Origin: Lindgomyces ingoldianus
Lineage: Eukaryota; Ascomycota; Dothideomycetes; Pleosporales; Lindgomycetaceae
Direction of reading: 5' to 3'
Assembly: GCF_010093535.1 (NCBI RefSeq)
Contig: NW_022985179.1
Coordinates: forward strand, 500,395-564,394
DNA length: 64,000 nucleotides
Below are positions 32,221 through 43,513 of the stretch, in pieces; positions within the stretch are counted from its first letter, which is position 1; every line of letters begins with the position of its first letter. The notes below the pieces were generated by a model that saw only the letters and a list, made by a program, of their open reading frames with translations, had not been told where the DNA came from and ran no database searches. A program made the position numbers and the translations under genes.

Positions 32221-34990
32221 TGTGATATCTATGGGCCGATTGAATATGTCTCAAAAGCTCGCGGACGGTGACCTCTACTGGAAAAGGAGAGTGAGGCTGG
32301 GAGCTGGGGAAGCGGTCGAGGTCGACGCGTTGGAAACAAAGGCCGCGTTAAAAGAAACTCTCCATCTAAGTTGGGTTCGAAGAAATGCACGGCGAAATCG
32401 ACGGCGACACGAGGTGGGTGATGTGTGTTGACAACAACGGCTCGGGCTGGAGAGATATACCTTGCCGGTGGATGTTTTCGCGAGTTGTTTTGGAAGTCGG
32501 GAGGTCCCTAGGCCGCTTCGGGGCTAGTCTGTTTCGCCGCTCTAACGCTCGGCTGGGTTCGTTGTCATGGGCGACGCACGTCATCGCTGTCGCGTTGTCC
32601 TCAAGAACCTCGAAAAGTTAGCTTCTGAGCGCATTCCAACCACACAATCCCGAATAAACCCAATATTTCATCTTGCGATATTAGGAGGCCTCAGATGGTA
32701 TTACGGAGTTTATTGGCCCATTTTCCCAATATACATCCTATATTTGAGCGATCCCCAAGGAACGCGACCAATCCCGTTGCCAAGCCCCGAAACCCACACG
32801 CTTCGACGCCCGTTCACGTGCTCCCTCATTATGTACCATCAACCTCTCCTTTTGCTACAAAACACCATCAATCGCCATACCAACCAGTCGGGGGTATTTT
32901 CCAGGAAGCCTCCGATCCCTGTATTGCGGTCGCGCTTCCATCGGTGATCCCTCATTGACGGGACTGGCCAGCCAGCCCGCTGCCTATCAATTCAAGGCAC
33001 TGCCACCGGTTTCAAACTCACCGACTACAGCTCCCGTTCGCATTTGCCCCGCTAGTCCTATAGAGTGGCCCTGATGGGAGCTTTAGTGTCTTTGGGAGGT
33101 TTGTCTGTCACCAGAGTTGGCTTTAGGCTTTGCCTGTCGCTTGCTTCGTCTTCCCTGGCAGGCCCAGCGAAGGCCGAGGGCTTCACCGACAACATCCGTG
33201 GTCGCGGTGACGAGATCACGCTGCGCCCGCAGTCAAACCACCTTATGACCGAATGCGCCAGAACATCTCCACATGACAGTTGCATGCGCAGCGCGGACAA
33301 CTAAGAGCGCTGGTCGATCCCCTGATAGCTGTCCCTAGACTCTAAATTAATTATCCATTATCTCTGAATGTACAACATGGGAGCAATTCCGTTCTCCGTA
33401 TGTAGCTCCAGCTGAGCTCGTTCTTCAATGCAGAGTCGGGTGCTCAAGGGAGGACAGGTACCAGCTCGCAATTAGGAGCGCGGCAAAGTTCAGTAATTCT
33501 CTGCGAAACGGTTTGGTGCCTGGACTGTGAATTGAGGCCGCGCGAACCGTTTCCCTTGGGAAGGAGGATGTTTGGGATTGAGCGTAACACGGACATTTCT
33601 CCAATAGACGCCGCCCATGAATACCAACCAATTCGAAGCGCTTCCCCCAAGATGTGTGAGACCAGCTTTCTCCGCTTGCTAATAATACTAATTGCTATAG
33701 GCGATCCAGAAACAATGGTTTACGAGACAGCAGAAGAACATTAGGGATGGATGAGGCGGGTATCAGGGTGCTCGTTTGGCCCACATGCGATGAATGCGCT
33801 CGGCCAACAAGAGGCTGCGCATCAGCTTATTGGCCTAGTCAAAGTGTATTGAGAGTGACAGTGAGAAGCAGATATCGGTCCATTTCAGCGGGTTTTTTGT
33901 CTGTTGCCATGGAGCTTGTCTGCGGCATGCATTCGTAGTCGTTGAGATCATTGGTTGCAGAGATATGCGCCGGGTTCTGGTTCAGTTTCGACCTCGAGTG
34001 GCATGCACCAAAGGCAATTCTGGGCTACTAGGGTTTGTTTTGCGTGCGTATCCGGCTACAATGCATCTTTTAACCCGTAATTTCGTATCCATCTGAGTGT
34101 CGACTCTTAGGTGCTGGACGTTTGATAGAGGCGCTTTTTGGGTATGCGCTTGATGCAGGCACGAGAGCGTGAGGTTGCGCCTGCGCAGGAGGATTGCCAC
34201 TCTGCATTTTCGAAACCTGGATTGAAATCGCCTGGCGACCCAGATAGCGCAGTGTGCATCTACGATTTGCGTGTGGCTTTGTATTGCTACTTAGAGAGGG
34301 CTTGGTGTGTTGGTCAGGCCTCTGCAGGCTTCGTCTAACTTCGATTCTCAACGCTGTACTCCTCACTCCTCCACCACACACACATCCAGTGGCCAGCACC
34401 CACACTCGCTCGTAAGTCCCCAACCTGGCTTCAACACACCAGCGACTCTTAGAGAATGCGCCTGAGCCTTCTCATCGTCACCTTTCATTCTTGCACCTGC
34501 GGTCGCTGACCTGACTGCTCCCCAGTGCAGCGGGCGCACACGGAAACAGGACGCAGCCCACATCCAGCGCTCATCTGACCTCCCAGGACCGACTGCCGGT
34601 ACGTATGTCTTTCATCGGACTCATGCGACCCTATCCATGGCCATCAAGCCCCTCGACGGCTCTTCGCCCGAGCTGTTGCGTTGTCGTTGCTTGAACTTGG
34701 CTGCGGGTCCATCCAACCCCCCGACGTCGCCCATGACGACCCATTCCCAACACCATTTGGCCTTTTCGGGTCTCTTCGAGAAGCATTGAGCCATTCCCAC
34801 TTCATCGTTGTGGTTTCGTAGCTAACGTCTTTTCCCACAGACTTGATTTCCGGTCTTCCCCTTCCAGCCGCCTTCGCCCACCGACGAGCCCTTGCGACAC
34901 CGGCGGGATCGGTGTGTCGAGCAACGTTAGCATACTGATCCTCATCGAAGACGATCCTGGAATTTATCAGGTGTGATAAGCAAATTGGAA
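32221..34990. other. Gene-poor interval of 2.8 kb
   Basis: Divergent between the cyclin and a regulator. Plus frames at 32567-32947 and 32695-32958 overlap each other and resemble nothing. From about 34350 the sequence is CT-rich, like a fungal 5' leader, with an intron at 34599-34840. I see no repeat or RNA gene here. The size suggests long regulatory regions for both flanking cell-cycle and regulatory genes. Confidence 0.5.
34599..34840 (+). other. Likely 5' UTR intron of the Zn2Cys6 gene
   Basis: Donor GTACGT at 34599, GCTAAC branch site near 34821 and acceptor CCCACAG ending at 34840, about 150 bases before the start codon. All three signals are good. It implies a leader of several hundred bases. 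Confidence 0.55.
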
Positions 34991-37113
34991 ATGCAGGTTT
35001 CCAGTCTGCTCACCCAGAATCTAGCGTCAGGCACTCGGTGCTCTCCAGGATCTACTGAGGCCATCCCAACCATCCGTCAGTACAACACGAGGCAAAACGG
35101 ACCCGCACACAACATGCAGCCCCAAGCAGCCGACATTACCATGTCTGAGGTCTACCCCAGCACGGAAACTTCTCTTGCGCCAGACGCGCTCTCGTCCTTG
35201 CGGTCCTCGGAGCCCAAGCATGTCAGTTTCGAACTGTTCCTCCCCGAGGCCCCGCAGCATCGGGCTCGCCTCCCTATGCGGGTGAACATCTTCCCCCACG
35301 ATACAACCGATTCAATAATTACGACAGTGAAGAACTTCTATGGTCTCTATGAACGAAGGGGTGTCATATTCCAAGACCACCATGGCACTACTCTCATTGC
35401 GCGCTATGAGAATTTCACTCACAATATGGTCGTCTATGTTCGCGTGGCAGACGAGGATCCTGAGATGGAGGGCTACTCTCCAGGACCACGAGAGTCGATG
35501 TCTCCACGTCGACCTCGCCTTGAGGAACCCTTCCAGATGCTACCACCCTCGAACCACCACCAGCAAACGTTGAAGCTAGAATCTCACACCGCAGGACGAC
35601 AAAGTAACTCGCCTCAACCAGGACGCGGGCGTCGTAGCGCCTCGGTCAACACCAACACAAAACCGCGCGCCCGACCTGCCCCAAAGAGTCGCGGAACGAG
35701 TTCACACGGCAGCTTTGCAGATCCCAATGGAGACATCAATACCTACAGCGACAGCGACGGTGGCAATGCTTCTGTCACCAGCTCTCGCCGTGGAAGAAAG
35801 GAGCAGGTTGCTAGTGCCGAAATTAGTCTTGACAATATTGTCGAAGGCGGGCGTCGTAAGCGGGCCAAGTTTGACAGTTCTGTGAGTATCTTCCTTACGT
35901 CGAAGCGTGTGTTGAAATATGCTTCTAACACGCGCTTCTCTTACAGGAGCTACCGCTTTTTGTTCCTCCCCAGGTTCCTATGACTGCTTCACTCTCGTCC
36001 ATCTCCCCACAGAGACGAGTGAGCAGTCACAACGGCGCCTCTCCCTACTACAGCAACCAGCAAACCTTCGCATACCCTCACCCCCTTCCATCTCCTCAGA
36101 GCTTTGGTCAAGGAGATATTTCTTGGACAAATGGCTTGACTACTCCCTACTCGAATTCGAGTGGCCAAGCGCAGGGGTACAGGTCTCGCACACGTGGCTC
36201 GGCTCAATACGTTCCATATCGTCAAACCGGGAACACAGGCCTAGTTCTGCCGACTCCTGACCCTACTATTGGTAGCGTCATCTCTGACGAGGATGTTGCG
36301 CGCCAGTTGATGCGTCTTGGCGATGCGTCTAATTTTTCTTCCCACGGACGGACTTCAACGTCCACCCTTGACGATGCTTTGAGTGGGAAGGCAGAAGCCG
36401 CCTCCTCCAGCGATGAGAGCGATGAGGGCAGTGATGACGACGAACAAGACTTGCCTCCCTTGCCCTATCCTCTGGGGCGTAGTGATGGAATCAACGGTGA
36501 GGCAGCTCCAACTTTTGACAGTGGCGACACGAGCGGCGAGGAATATGAGGACAACAGGGACGATTCCTTCAAGGGCGAGAGCGACGAGGTGATTCCTGAT
36601 GAGCATCAAGGCCAGCAACCACATCCGCTTGCTGTGAAGGCCCGTTCTTCCATTTCTAGCAAGGGCAGCAAGCCTCCCAAATCTCGTTCAGTGTCGAAGG
36701 GCAAGGGGAAACCGGGTGGTCCCTCCAAACAGCCTATATCTCCCGCCTCCTTGCCTCCTCAGTCGCGCAAAGCCTCTAGCGCTTCCGTTAACTTCCAGCA
36801 TCAGTTGGGTGCAGACGAAGAGGACCTGTCCAGCAAACCTCGCTGCCAGCGATGCCGCAAGAGTAAGAAGGGATGCGACCGCCAACGCCCTTGCCAGCGC
36901 TGCAAAGATGCTGGTATTGGCATTGAGGGGTGCATTAGCGAAGACGAAGGAAATGGCAGGAAGGGACGATATGGCCGCCATATGGGTGTTCCAGTCAAGA
37001 AAAACCAAATGGACCCGCCTCCAACCCCTGACAATAGTATTTCCACCGGGGTCACCACGTATACCACTCTTGCAAATGGTGCGATTGAAAAAGGCAAGAA
37101 ACGGAAAAGGTAG
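34991..37113 (+). CDS. Protein with C-terminal Zn2Cys6 zinc cluster, putative transcription regulator
   Basis: Two exons (34991-35881 and 35947-37113; donor GTGAGT, acceptor TTACAG) give 685 aa. I start at the first ATG; an internal one at 35115 is possible. The N-terminal third has a folded block (HVSFELFLPEAPQHRARLPM, TTDSIITTVKNFYGLYERRG, TTLIARYENFTHNMVVYVRV). The middle is Ser/Pro/Asp-rich. The zinc cluster is near the C-terminus: Cys597, 600, 607, 613, 616 and 626, spaced C-x2-C-x6-C-x5-C-x2-C-x9-C. A basic patch (GKGKPGGPSK) comes before it and KKGKKRKR-like residues end the protein. Most Zn2Cys6 factors have the cluster at the N-terminus, so this placement is unusual but known for some families. 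Confidence 0.82.
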
Positions 37114-38077
37114 AAGATTCCAGGCTCGTTTCGATGTTGAGGAGTTACACAGTACACCTTCAGGTACACCTTACCGGGCCCTCAAATTTTTTTTAATCCC
37201 ACATGGTAATGTGACATTTATCTAGGTGTCTTGGAGTAAAGGGCGAGTTTTCGGGGGTTGATGTCCTAATGATGCTCCTATTTCCATGTCGTATTTTGCA
37301 ATGTTACACCAAATTGGGCTTTCTCTTTCCTCTGTGATCTCCCAAAGATTCAGGATTAGGGGCAATGTTGGATTAGCGTTGTGGGAAGGCTGTCTCCCGT
37401 TCCGCTCCTTTGCCTATTTTCTTCTCCGAAAAGCTTTCTTCCAGGTTGAGTTCTTCCAAGATAAGGTTTAGTGTGTGGTTGTCTGTTTCTTTGTTGAGAG
37501 GCATGATGGTTTCAAATTGAAGCAATGCTCTCTTTCCAGTTGGGCAGATCGGGGCACAGGAAGGGAATTCAAGGGGCTGGTGGGTTCGGGTGCTAGGGGA
37601 GGGTCTCGCGGATTCTTGTCAGTTCTGATAGTCTGAGATGGACGTCTGTTGCACTGGTGTTTTGGGGGTGTAGCGATATTCTTCTTACGATATCAATGAC
37701 TATCTATTTCAAAACATTTCCCAGTATCCCATCATGGTAGTCATCCTTAGGGACATGTGCTAGAGCATATGTGACAGAAGGGGGAAAGACCCTAGTTTAG
37801 GACAGAAATCAGCATCCCATTGCGAACTACTGAAGCCAGGATTGGCCAATCAGCAGGGGGCTACGCCACACCCAGCCTCAAGCATCGGGCTCGATCCTGA
37901 ATCCTTCAGGCCTTGTTAGATATTACCTTGCACACCACAGCCCGCCTCTGGCAGCGTCTTACAGCAGGGGATGCCAGGCTGCGCCCTGATTCCCGACGTT
38001 CCTTCCTCCTCGCTCATCTCTCTCCGACCCTCTCGCTCGACATTGAATCACCTTCAACCGCCTCCCATCCTTACAAG
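37114..38077. other. Intergenic, 964 bases
   Basis: Holds the 3' UTR of the zinc-cluster gene and the promoter and leader of the next gene. The frame of the next gene is open back to 37913 but begins with no ATG. No repeat seen. Confidence 0.5.
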
Positions 38078-40051
38078 ATGGAAGAACCACCAGCCAGCTC
38101 CGTGTCGTCAATCAAGTCTCGTATTGCAGCCTTGAACTTGGAGGAAGTCCACGCCCCAGCTCCGGGCACACGCCCAGCCTATCGCTACGAGCAAGCCGCG
38201 CCAAAGAAAAAGCCACCACCGCCTCCTCCCCCATCGCAGAGACCTCCCCCCCAGCAGAGACATCAAACCGTCAACAACCCTCCGATTTTTAGCAATGCTC
38301 CTACCTCAGTCCGACAACCAGGAAATCAGCCTATTGCTGCCAAACCAGATACCCCAAAGATCCAGCCCGCTCTTCCTCCACGACTACCTCCCCGCACCTC
38401 TTCAACCTCGTCTCAACAAGCACCGGTCTTACCTCCTCGAAAGTCCCCAGAAAACAGTATCAAAAGGCGAGATTCTACTGAGTCTGTATCTACGATAGCG
38501 TCAGGCCGATCTACATGGTCGGTCGGCTCCGCCAAGACAAACCTGAGTGGTGCATCAGGCAATGCATCACTTCATCAAGTTCGAGCACCGTTGTACGATC
38601 CTTCCAAGCTCCCTCCTCTTCCGCCTAAGAAAGCGCCTGATGAACCAACACCAATTCGTGCCGCCTTAAAATCAACCAAGTCCTCACCCAACGTCGTGCC
38701 AGACAGGAAATTACCTCCGATTTTACCCTCCAGGCCTCCTCTACCGGCAAGACAAGATTCTACATCCCAAGAACATGCACAACCAAACAAGGCACAAATT
38801 ATTCTACCCCCAAGACGCCCTGCGCTCTCGTTTGGACTGAATAAATCCACAGAAGGCCCTCCACCTACTTCCGCAAACAGACCTTTGGAACATGGAACTC
38901 CAGCACCAGGACCGCCTCCACCTATCCCGCTTGCGTCTCGCCCTAATCTGGATCAAATCATGGCATCAAAGCCGAAGCCTTCTGCGACGACCTCATGCCT
39001 CAAGTGCCGTGATTTTTCCGGGCCGGACAACCACGCTGCGCAATATTCTCGTCAGAATCTGCCATCATCCGATGTTACTTGGCTAGCGACCCAACTTACC
39101 TCTCCATTCCCTTCCCTCACCGATAAAGCACGCGCCATCTTCACGTGGCTACATCACAACGTAGAATACGATACTCACTCTTACTTCGGTGGGACGATCT
39201 CTGGGACTACTCCAGAACGGACGATCACAACCGGTCTAGCAGTATGTGATGGCTATGCTGGTCTTTTTGCCACTCTAGCGCTCAAGTCCGGTTTGGAGAG
39301 TGTAAAAATATCTGGCCATGGAAAAGGCTATGGACACCATCCTCTCGATCCAGGAGCATCCATTCCACAATACAGCATGAACCACGCATGGAATGCTGTC
39401 CGTATCGACAACGGGGAGTGGAAACTGATTGACGCATGTTGGGGTGCTGGGAACGTCAAAGGTCCGTCTGACCCATACGAGAAATGCTTTAAGCCACAGT
39501 GGTTTACCATGGACAACAACGAGTTTGGTTGCAGTCATTTCCCACCAGACAATTCGCAGCTCTTCCGCACTGATGTCCGGGCGTTCACTTGGGAGGATTA
39601 CATGCTTGAAGACGTAGGCGAGCGTCTTACTGTCTATACTCCCGCGACGACAGACCATGGCCTTGGGGAGCGGACCTTCCAGCCCGCTGCCAAGCATATC
39701 AAGTTATACGACCCTCAAAGTGGGCCGACGATTAGATTCTCGTTCGCCAGTGTCTGCCCTCATTGGGACAACGAGAAGCATGGTAAAGGCAAGCCGTACG
39801 TTATGGTACTCCACATCGGCGGTAGGGATGGCAGGAAGACGGATTGGGTACCTTTCCAAACCGACGGAAAGGTGTTTTGGCTGGACGTAAACAGGACGGA
39901 TCTTGGTGCCCCCGGTCAAAAAGTGAGCGTCTTTGCCGTGACCTCGTTCAACGGGCGAGACGGGCGCGGTCTCAGTTATCCGGAATTTAAGTCCAAAAAG
40001 GGCAAAACGGCAATGGGCTTCGGTGGCGTTGCTATGTGGGAACTGGTTTGA
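38078..40051 (+). CDS. Transglutaminase-like protein, CYK3-related
   Basis: Yeast Cyk3 is a cytokinesis factor that activates chitin synthase at the septum. Single exon, 657 aa from the ATG at 38078. Residues 1-280 are a proline-rich, SH3-ligand-type region (KKPPPPPPPSQRPPPQQRH and repeated LPPRLPPR/LPPLPPKK). The TGc-like fold starts near DKARAIFTWLHHNVEYDTH, with Cys390 in AVCDGYAGLF, His436 in NHAWNAV and Asp452 in KLIDACWG, so the Cys-His-Asp triad is present. A C-terminal domain with HIGGRDGRKTDWVPF follows. It has no N-terminal SH3 domain, in contrast to Cyk3, so it may be a relative that binds SH3 proteins. Confidence 0.82.
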   Translation: MEEPPASSVSSIKSRIAALNLEEVHAPAPGTRPAYRYEQAAPKKKPPPPPPPSQRPPPQQRHQTVNNPPIFSNAPTSVRQPGNQPIAAKPDTPKIQPALPPRLPPRTSSTSSQQAPVLPPRKSPENSIKRRDSTESVSTIASGRSTWSVGSAKTNLSGASGNASLHQVRAPLYDPSKLPPLPPKKAPDEPTPIRAALKSTKSSPNVVPDRKLPPILPSRPPLPARQDSTSQEHAQPNKAQIILPPRRPALSFGLNKSTEGPPPTSANRPLEHGTPAPGPPPPIPLASRPNLDQIMASKPKPSATTSCLKCRDFSGPDNHAAQYSRQNLPSSDVTWLATQLTSPFPSLTDKARAIFTWLHHNVEYDTHSYFGGTISGTTPERTITTGLAVCDGYAGLFATLALKSGLESVKISGHGKGYGHHPLDPGASIPQYSMNHAWNAVRIDNGEWKLIDACWGAGNVKGPSDPYEKCFKPQWFTMDNNEFGCSHFPPDNSQLFRTDVRAFTWEDYMLEDVGERLTVYTPATTDHGLGERTFQPAAKHIKLYDPQSGPTIRFSFASVCPHWDNEKHGKGKPYVMVLHIGGRDGRKTDWVPFQTDGKVFWLDVNRTDLGAPGQKVSVFAVTSFNGRDGRGLSYPEFKSKKGKTAMGFGGVAMWELV

Positions 40052-40453
40052 CATATGGGTATACGGCCATGCATAGGGATGGATGGGATACCCCCGGGAT
40101 CTAATAGGCGGTTGTTAAAATTATTTTTCCAACTTTCACGGAACCGCCTACTGGCGCAATAATTGGAGTACAAAGTACTTTGATCTATCAACCTCTGTAT
40201 TAGAACAATGGAGGCTGTCAGTAAAGCAGTATTTCGTCAGAAATAAACGGTGATATTTAGCGCTCCTCTTTGATTGCAGTGAATGCTCTACAGGTATTAC
40301 TGCTCACAAAGTGAAGGAAGCAATCTCAAGGGAAGCGAGGTCTGTGCTCGAAGTGCGCCAAGACCTCTGGACACCACTTGCGTGAACAACAAAAACATCA
40401 CACACCTCCTGCGACATGCTCCAGGAAATCTGATCGACGTTTTTTAAGCGACT
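40052..40453. other. Intergenic, EDC3 promoter
   Basis: 402 bases. The second half precedes EDC3 and is its likely promoter; no other feature found. Confidence 0.5.
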
Positions 40454-42939
40454 ATGGCTTCGAGTCTTATTGGAATATCTGTCATTATAACTCTCAAAAA
40501 CCCGCCTAATACCCTCCTGACAGGCATCGTCGCAGCAGTAAATCCTCAGACCTCAACCTTGACACTTCAGGATGGTAGGCCAGATGCTTCAAAATGTCTG
40601 CAATTGCGCTTTCTAATTTGGGTTGTTACAGTCTTCGTCCCAGCGACGGGTCATCGGCTTCCCTCCTGCAACGTAGAGGGGCACGCGATTGCTGACATTA
40701 AAGTCGATTCACCTCCTCCTGCGCCCGTCCCTCATCCAGAACCAAACCACCCTCCGCAGCTTCACAACCAGCCGTCCTACCCTCAATATCACCAGCATGT
40801 GCCGTCAGCCACCCCACAATCCCGGCAACCGCCAGAGCCATTTGTCGACCCTGCCATTCTCAGCATGAGCAAGAGGACCTCAGTGGCCCCGCCGTCGAAC
40901 CAACCTGTCGCATCTGTACCCCAAGAAGCACCAGCTACTCCGATAAAACCAATCTCGACCGCTACTGCTGCTCCCTTACCATCAAATACATCTCCTTTCG
41001 TGGGACTAGCCAAAGAGCGCACCATAAGGAAACCAAGTGCAGCAACGCTTGAAGGGCCATTCTCATCACTTGATATCGCTGATGCTGGTGAGCCAGATAC
41101 CGACGACATCAAAGGTCAGGAGATATCCGCTCGAAGAGCCAGCGTTACTAAGACTAGAACTGGAAAGCCAATGGAAGACTCAAATACGCCATCCCGAAAA
41201 GCAGAGGATGTCACAGTGAAGAATGAGGAGTCATGGAAGCGCACAAGACGTGGAGGCAAGGCACGAAGAAAAGAAGTTGCTGCGCAGGAGAGGCGCAATG
41301 GTGCAGATGTCAACTCTTCACCCGAAACTGCTCGCAAAAAGTAGGAAATCACTCTACTTCTATCACATTTTAACTAATTTGCTCACATTAAAGCAGGAAG
41401 GGGACTGGGTGGCGAGAGACGCCTATCCTTCAAGATCCAGAGCAGCAACAAGTTAGAACTCCCGGCGTCATTGGTGGGAAAGTCGGGATGGAAGCAGTAC
41501 ATTCAGCAAATCGTAAATCAAGACGCCAAAGAGCGCTTGAAGCTAAGAATGGGTGGGCCACTGAAGATGCAACTGACATTCAAGAACTCCCTGAATTTGA
41601 TTTTGCCGAGAATCTTTCGAAATTTGATAAACGTTCAGTTTTTGACCAGATTAGGAATGAGGACACGACTGCGGATGAAGACCGGCTTGTTAGTTTCAAT
41701 CGCTTGGCCAGGCCAGGCACTCAGGGAGGAAAGAACCTACACCCGACAGAGAATGTTCTTGATAGCCGGCGTCTTAAGAGCGCATCGAATACCAGCACTG
41801 AGGAAGACTTATCTGATTTCGGAAGCGGACGCAATTCCCGGCGAGCAATGTCCCGCGCCTCGATCAAGCGGATCCCGACTCGACAAGGAAGTGGCGTTCA
41901 TGCGGATGTTGACACTCAGAGTCATTCCGGTGCACCACCGAGCCTGGTTGCTCGTTCCGGACGTTCATACATTAATCGCCCATACGCTTCGTCTTCACAT
42001 GCAACTGGGAGCCCAAAACCGGGTCGAATCACCACTCCACCAGAGTCTCCGTCACTTGAGCCAACTGCACCACAATCGTGTTTTCGACTCGTTCATAGCA
42101 ACAGAAAGTGCCATACCATTACTCCTGGTAGCATGCTCGCAGTTGAAGAGATTGCAGAGGTCGAGTTTGGTCTAACTGAAGACATGATGGCAGAGAACGC
42201 GGGCCGAGGAATTGCTGAAGTCGCACTCTCTGCGATCAATCCTGGTGGTCGACGTCTTGCTCGCGATAATCACAATACCCGCCCAGTCATCGTCATTTTG
42301 GCAGGCAATCATCGGGGTGGTGCTAGAGCAATTGCAGCGGCTCGACATTTGCTCATGCGGGGACCTAAAGTCATTGTGGCCTTGCTTGGCTATGAGCGAA
42401 GTGCAGACTGGGATCGCGATGTTAGGCGCCAAGTCAACATCTTCAAGAAATCCCATGGGTTTGTTCGCGCATGGCCCGATATCGAGGACAACTTAAAGCG
42501 GCAGCAAGCCCCGCCAGAACTCATTATCGACGCGCTTCTCGGACGGCACAAAGAGTTCGACGCGCTTGGAGACGAGGACAGGCGGACCGTTCTTACCGTC
42601 GTGGGCTGGGCAAATAAGTCTCGTGCAGCTGTTCTCGCCGTTGAAACCCCGTCTGGAGTTGGCGGTTCCACGGGCGAGGTGGCTATCTTGGAGGGCGAGC
42701 CACTCGAAATCCGAGCAAAACACATTGTGTGTCTCGGTTTGCCTAGGACTGGTCTACTCAAAGCTCTGCAGAATGGAGCAGGACGAGACCCACAATGGTT
42801 GATCTGGGTTGTCGATATCGGGGTCAATCAACCTTGGAAAACTGCTGGTGGCGGTGGAAAAATGGTCAAGTTTGGCGAGAATTGGGTTGTGCAAGTTCGC
42901 TTCTCGGAAGAGATTGAGAATGATGGTGTTCGAGCTTGA
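40454..42939 (+). CDS. EDC3: Enhancer of mRNA decapping EDC3 (Lsm16)
   Basis: A P-body scaffold that binds Dcp2 and Dhh1 and stimulates decapping. Three exons (40454-40574, 40632-41340, 41397-42939) give 790 aa in frame. The N-terminal divergent LSm fold reads ISVIITLKNPPNTLLTGIVA then VNPQTSTLTLQD, joined at the first intron to VFVPATGH. A long disordered Pro/Ser region follows. The FDF motif lies in PEFDFAENLSKFDKRSVFDQ. The C-terminal YjeF-N (Rossmann) domain begins ITPGSMLAVEEIAEVEFGLT and carries ENAGRGIAEVA, VIVILAGNHRGGARAIAAAR, LIIDALLGRHKEF and ETPSGVGGSTGEV. Edc3 proteins of filamentous fungi are 700-850 aa. Confidence 0.93.
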
Positions 42940-43513
42940 AGGTAAAACATGGGCGAGAAGATTTGTAAACGGTCATCTTGGCATTGCGATTGGCGTTTCT
43001 TCACACGATGCATGGGTAATAAGCGATGGGGGACGGGTTTTCTACAAAAGCGCAGCACGGGATGTGCTAAAGGGGCTGGAAAGGTATGGACAGGGCCCAA
43101 GTATGTTTACGTACGACACGACCAAAGTAATGAAGACATATACCAAGCTCGAGCCCCCAGCCTTCATAGACGACTCAATGTTGTCCTCTTGGTACGATAT
43201 GCTGAATCTTAAGGATCCGTAGTGTTCTGAGAACTAATTAGCTCAAACCTCAACCCAGTCTTGCCGAAGCCAAGCCTCGCTTACCACATCTCCTCCGCTT
43301 CCGAAATCCCTTCCGACTTCCGAGACGTGTTGGCGGTTGTGGCTGGTAAGACAAGCCCGATACGACCAATATTCGTGTCTCACTCTCACTTACGCTCCCG
43401 TCGCACAGCACATCCGAGGATAAACAAGCAAGGCATTCAATCCCCTAAGCACATGGGCTCTCACTTATAGGCCTGCAGCCATCTCAGAGATTCGGCGGCA
43501 AAGTACCACAAAG
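42940..43513. other. Intergenic with an overlapping open frame
   Basis: 574 bases between EDC3 and the DUF1749 gene. A frame of 100 codons (42920-43222) starts inside the last EDC3 codons in another phase; see findings. Otherwise 3' UTR and promoter. Confidence 0.4.

Noticed and set aside
32567..32958. Two overlapping plus frames in the gap after the cyclin
   Set aside because: Different phases of the same Pro/His-rich stretch, no domain and no splice pattern.
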